The notes beneath the pieces were generated by a model that worked only from the letters and a program-made list of their open reading frames with translations, ran no database searches and was not told the DNA's origin. From assembly GCA_017463445.1 (NCBI GenBank), contig JAFTPF010000048.1, positions 1 through 33,783 of the forward strand: 33,783 nucleotides of DNA, read 5' to 3'. Positions 31,484 through 33,783 of this stretch are shown piece by piece. The translations under genes and the position numbers were made by a program. Numbering within the stretch: position 1 is the stretch's first letter; each line of letters starts with the position of its first letter. This stretch comes from Clostridia bacterium (GTDB taxonomy: Bacteria; Bacillota; Clostridia; Oscillospirales; CAG-272).

Positions 31484-32722
31484 ATGAATTACTGTTTCTT
31501 TGATATCGAATGCGCCAACTGCTACGGCGGTAAGGGCAAGATCTGCAGCTTCGGCTATGTCCTCACCGACGAGCAATTCAACGTACTGGAGAAGAAGGAT
31601 ATCGTCATCAATCCCCGCTCCTCCTTCAATCTGGGACCCGATCTGAAGCTGGCGTACACCAAGGCCGAGTTCCGTCAGGCTGCACCGTTCCCCGATTACT
31701 ACGACGAGATCGGTGCCCTGCTGGAATACCCCGAGTACATCATCCTGGGCTACTCCATCGAAAACGACTGTAACTTCCTCCGCTCCGACTGCAAGCGGTA
31801 TAATCTGCCTTGCTTCGATTTCCCCTTCTATGATGTGCAGTGTATGGTGATGCAGATGTTCGATCTGCAGAATATGCCCTCCCTCCAGAAGGCACTGGAG
31901 TTTTTCGGAATGCACGAGGATCAGGAGATTCACAAGAGCGACGACGACGCTTACATGACTATGCTTGCCATGAAGGGAGCATGCCGGCATCTGGGCATCA
32001 CCGCCTCCGAACTTCTGGTGCGTTATCCCATCGCACAGGGAACGCTAAAGGATTACGAGATCCACTCCAACTATAAAGAAGAGCGGGAGCGTCAGCGCGC
32101 CCTGCGGGAAGCCGAGCGGCAGAAGGCGATCTCTGAGGCAAACCGCAACCGTATCCGCTATAATTCCCCCAACTTCTATGCTTTCCAGCGTCATCTGCGC
32201 CGCCTGGGCAGTCAGATCGGCGAGGGTGTGCTGGACGGCGAGCGGGTATCTCTCAGCTCGGGCTACGAGAAGAACAACTACCGTCAGATGCTGAAGATTA
32301 CCGAGCTGATCGCAGCGGCAGGCGGACGCTACGTCCAGAAGGCAAGCCAATGCTCGCTTTTCGTCGCCTGCGAGGAGATCGACGGCGCGGGCAATCTGAT
32401 GCCCGACAAGCGCCGCTCCTTCGTGGAAAATGCCATTGAGGAGGGAAGCGAGGCACGGATCATCCTGCTCCCCGACCTGCTTGCAATGCTGGGCATCACC
32501 GAGGACGAGCTGAATGAACTTCCGTTCCCCGAGGAGGCTTCCGGCACTCCCGACGCCCCCGCCGAAAAGCGGAGCAGACGGAGATCCTCCCATAAGGATG
32601 CCCTTGCCGCCGACGAAGCGATCGCCACCGACGACCTGACCGTCTCCGTAATCATCGAAGACACGGACGAGCTCCAAGAGGCAGAGACCGTAGAGGCAGA
32701 GCCTCTGGAAGTGATTGTGTGA
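31484..32722 (+). CDS. DEDDh 3'-5' exonuclease with BRCT-like domain
   Basis: A 412-residue protein. Residues 1-~175 are a DnaQ-type exonuclease: FFDIECAN (Asp7, Glu9), YSIENDCNFL (Asp95) and HKSDDDAY (His150, Asp155) give the DEDDh metal and base residues. Residues ~200-230 form a charged helix (YKEERERQRALREAERQ). Residues ~235-310 look like a BRCT domain: GEGVLDGERVSLSS, LIAAAGGRYVQKASQCSLFV. The last ~70 residues are acidic and probably disordered. The ribosome site is weak: AGGA lies about 27 bases upstream and no good site is close. The gene follows the hydrolase by 46 bases and precedes the thioesterase by 10. Role: probably repair or nucleic-acid turnover rather than replication proofreading. 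Confidence 0.85.
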   Translation: MNYCFFDIECANCYGGKGKICSFGYVLTDEQFNVLEKKDIVINPRSSFNLGPDLKLAYTKAEFRQAAPFPDYYDEIGALLEYPEYIILGYSIENDCNFLRSDCKRYNLPCFDFPFYDVQCMVMQMFDLQNMPSLQKALEFFGMHEDQEIHKSDDDAYMTMLAMKGACRHLGITASELLVRYPIAQGTLKDYEIHSNYKEERERQRALREAERQKAISEANRNRIRYNSPNFYAFQRHLRRLGSQIGEGVLDGERVSLSSGYEKNNYRQMLKITELIAAAGGRYVQKASQCSLFVACEEIDGAGNLMPDKRRSFVENAIEEGSEARIILLPDLLAMLGITEDELNELPFPEEASGTPDAPAEKRSRRRSSHKDALAADEAIATDDLTVSVIIEDTDELQEAETVEAEPLEVIV

Positions 32723-32732
32723 GGTGCCGGCG

Positions 32733-33161
32733 ATGATCCCCGCATATCTCCATAAGGTACAGTATTACGAGACCGACTGTATGCAGATCGTGCATCACTC
32801 CAACTACATCCGCTTTTTCGAAGAAGCCCGCATCGACTTCCTAGAGCAGCTCGGCGTTGCCTATGTGGACATCGAGCGGTCGGGCTACGTGGTTCCCGTG
32901 CTGTCCGCCTCTGCCGAGTATAAGAGCATGGCGACCTTCGGCGATACCCTTGCCATCTGTGTGAAATTCGAGGAATTCACGGGCATTCGCTTCTCCTTCA
33001 GTTATCAGGTGTACGACAGTGCCACCGGTACGCTCCGCGCCACCGGCAAGACCTCCCATTGCTATCTGAAAGACGGCAAGCCCGTCAATATCAAACGTGC
33101 GCTCCCCGAGACCTACGAGTCCATGCTGGGGCAGCTTGGGCTGGAATCCGAGCTTGGCTGA
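32733..33161 (+). CDS. Hotdog-fold acyl-CoA thioesterase (YbgC/4HBT type)
   Basis: A 142-residue single-hotdog protein. The signature VQYYETDCMQIVHHSNYIRF with catalytic Asp15 and the FFEEARIDFLEQLG helix identify the 4-hydroxybenzoyl-CoA/YbgC thioesterase group, which hydrolyses short or medium acyl-CoA. ATG 32733 is set by GAGGTG at 32721-32726, overlapping the exonuclease stop; an in-frame Met at 32715 lies before that stop. It is the last gene of the operon and is followed by a terminator. The acyl substrate is unknown. Confidence 0.9.
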   Translation: MIPAYLHKVQYYETDCMQIVHHSNYIRFFEEARIDFLEQLGVAYVDIERSGYVVPVLSASAEYKSMATFGDTLAICVKFEEFTGIRFSFSYQVYDSATGTLRATGKTSHCYLKDGKPVNIKRALPETYESMLGQLGLESELG

Positions 33162-33174
33162 CAGGTACACGCAT

Positions 33175-33211
33175 AAAATGACCGCTCCCGTGAATTGGGA
33201 GCGGTCATTTT
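33175..33211. terminator. Bidirectional terminator, 15-bp stem
   Basis: AAAATGACCGCTCCC (33175-33189) pairs perfectly with GGGAGCGGTCATTTT (33197-33211) around a seven-base loop. It ends both the thioesterase operon and the convergent partial gene. Confidence 0.92.
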
Positions 33212-33227
33212 CATATTAACATATAGT

Positions 33228-33783
33228 TTAGCCTACAATATCCGAACCGATCGCCTGAACTTCCATCCATGCAGCCCAATCGGAGCCGGCAACCTTGTTG
33301 AAGCCGGTGAAGGTGATGGAGGAGGTGGTCACTGCAGCGTCCAGCTTGAAGGACTGTGCATTGGCGGTCTTGGTGAAGTTCAGCTCCTGAGTAGTACCGT
33401 CGGAGAACTTCACGGTGCAAGTGTCCCAGTAGGTGTCGTGGGGGAAGTCAGCACGCAGGTAGATCACGATCTCGGTAAGAGAGACATCACGTCCGAAGTC
33501 TACCTTGAAGGTGTCGGTTGCGCTCATGTTAGAGCCGGGACCCCAGGACTGTACGGGCCAGCCGCCGTGTCCGGTGTTCTGGGTGAAGCCGTCGATGGCG
33601 TTTCTTGCCTCGAACTGGAGACGGTTGCTCTCGTTGCTCTTGTCGTGAACGTTAGTGGTGATAGCGTGAGGATAAGCGTTCTTGTTATTCTCAAGATCGG
33701 CAGGGTTGCAAGCCAGGTTGCGGGAAGCGGCTAGCTCCTCAGCGGTGGGGATGCGGGCAGTGATGGTGGACTTTCTCGCGCTG
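33228..33783 (-). CDS. Discoidin (F5/8 type C)-like protein, cut by window edge
   Basis: The last 185 residues of a larger protein; the frame stays open to the window end with no start required inside it. The fragment looks like a carbohydrate-binding discoidin-type domain: RNAIDGFTQNTGHGGWPVQS, then VDFGRDVSLTEIVIYLRADF, WDTCTVKFSDGTTQELNF and the closing ITFTGFNK, AWMEVQAIG. Such domains usually sit at the C-terminus of secreted glycan-active or surface proteins. The first visible residues (TARIPTAEELAASRNLACNP) are a linker. Nothing upstream is available, so the catalytic part, if any, is unknown. Confidence 0.78.
   Translation of the reverse strand, partial: SARKSTITARIPTAEELAASRNLACNPADLENNKNAYPHAITTNVHDKSNESNRLQFEARNAIDGFTQNTGHGGWPVQSWGPGSNMSATDTFKVDFGRDVSLTEIVIYLRADFPHDTYWDTCTVKFSDGTTQELNFTKTANAQSFKLDAAVTTSSITFTGFNKVAGSDWAAWMEVQAIGSDIVG

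Noticed and set aside
1-33783. CRISPR array, tRNA or insertion sequence
   Set aside because: No regularly spaced repeats, cloverleaf-like segments or transposase translations were seen on either strand.

Overview
The window reads as ordinary chromosome of a Gram-positive, probably anaerobic gut-type member of the Clostridia. The support is strong GGAGG or GAAAGGA ribosome-binding sites, many near-consensus TTGACA/TATAAT promoters with 17-base spacers, an ECF vitamin transporter, type III pantothenate kinase, a GH42 beta-galactosidase and a DUF1854-linked ABC exporter. By eye the G+C content is in the mid-50s. I see no rRNA, tRNA, CRISPR array, insertion sequence or transposase.

Positions 1-8160 (+) are the end of a surface-polysaccharide operon. 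In order: a truncated UDP-glucose 6-dehydrogenase, a UDP-glucuronate 4-epimerase, three family-4 glycosyltransferases, a CapA-like protein, a fourth glycosyltransferase and a TupA-like ATP-grasp protein, closed by a 14-bp bidirectional terminator. The first two enzymes would supply UDP-glucuronate and UDP-galacturonate. The CapA and TupA homologues suggest a polymer decorated with, or accompanied by, an amino-acid component.

Positions 8204-12243 interleave phage-like genes on the minus strand (a BppU-type baseplate protein, a holin and a CHAP endolysin) with plus-strand cofactor genes (coaX and an ECF S component). The holin's ribosome-binding site lies inside a perfect 13-bp stem that also looks like the terminator of the upstream gene. 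Positions 12324-14664 (-) are nadK and nnr, for NADP synthesis and NAD(P)HX repair.

Positions 14798-19503 hold two divergent glycoside hydrolases, GH42 (-) and a GH106-like enzyme (+), with divergent extended -10 promoters. Citrate synthase follows at 19704-21065 behind a consensus promoter and a strong leader hairpin.

Positions 21117-26252 (-) are a three-gene unit: two ABC exporter halves with extra N-terminal domains and zinc ribbons flank a DUF1854 protein. A divergent AraC regulator (26389, +) shares with it a 34-bp inverted repeat in which the two strands' promoters overlap almost completely. The rest is an aminotransferase with a DUF2079 membrane protein (-), then an operon (+) of an alpha/beta-hydrolase lacking its serine nucleophile, a DEDDh exonuclease and a hotdog thioesterase. 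A discoidin-like protein (-) is cut by the window end. No gene-free stretch exceeds about 210 bases. All family names are from reading the translations; no database search was run.
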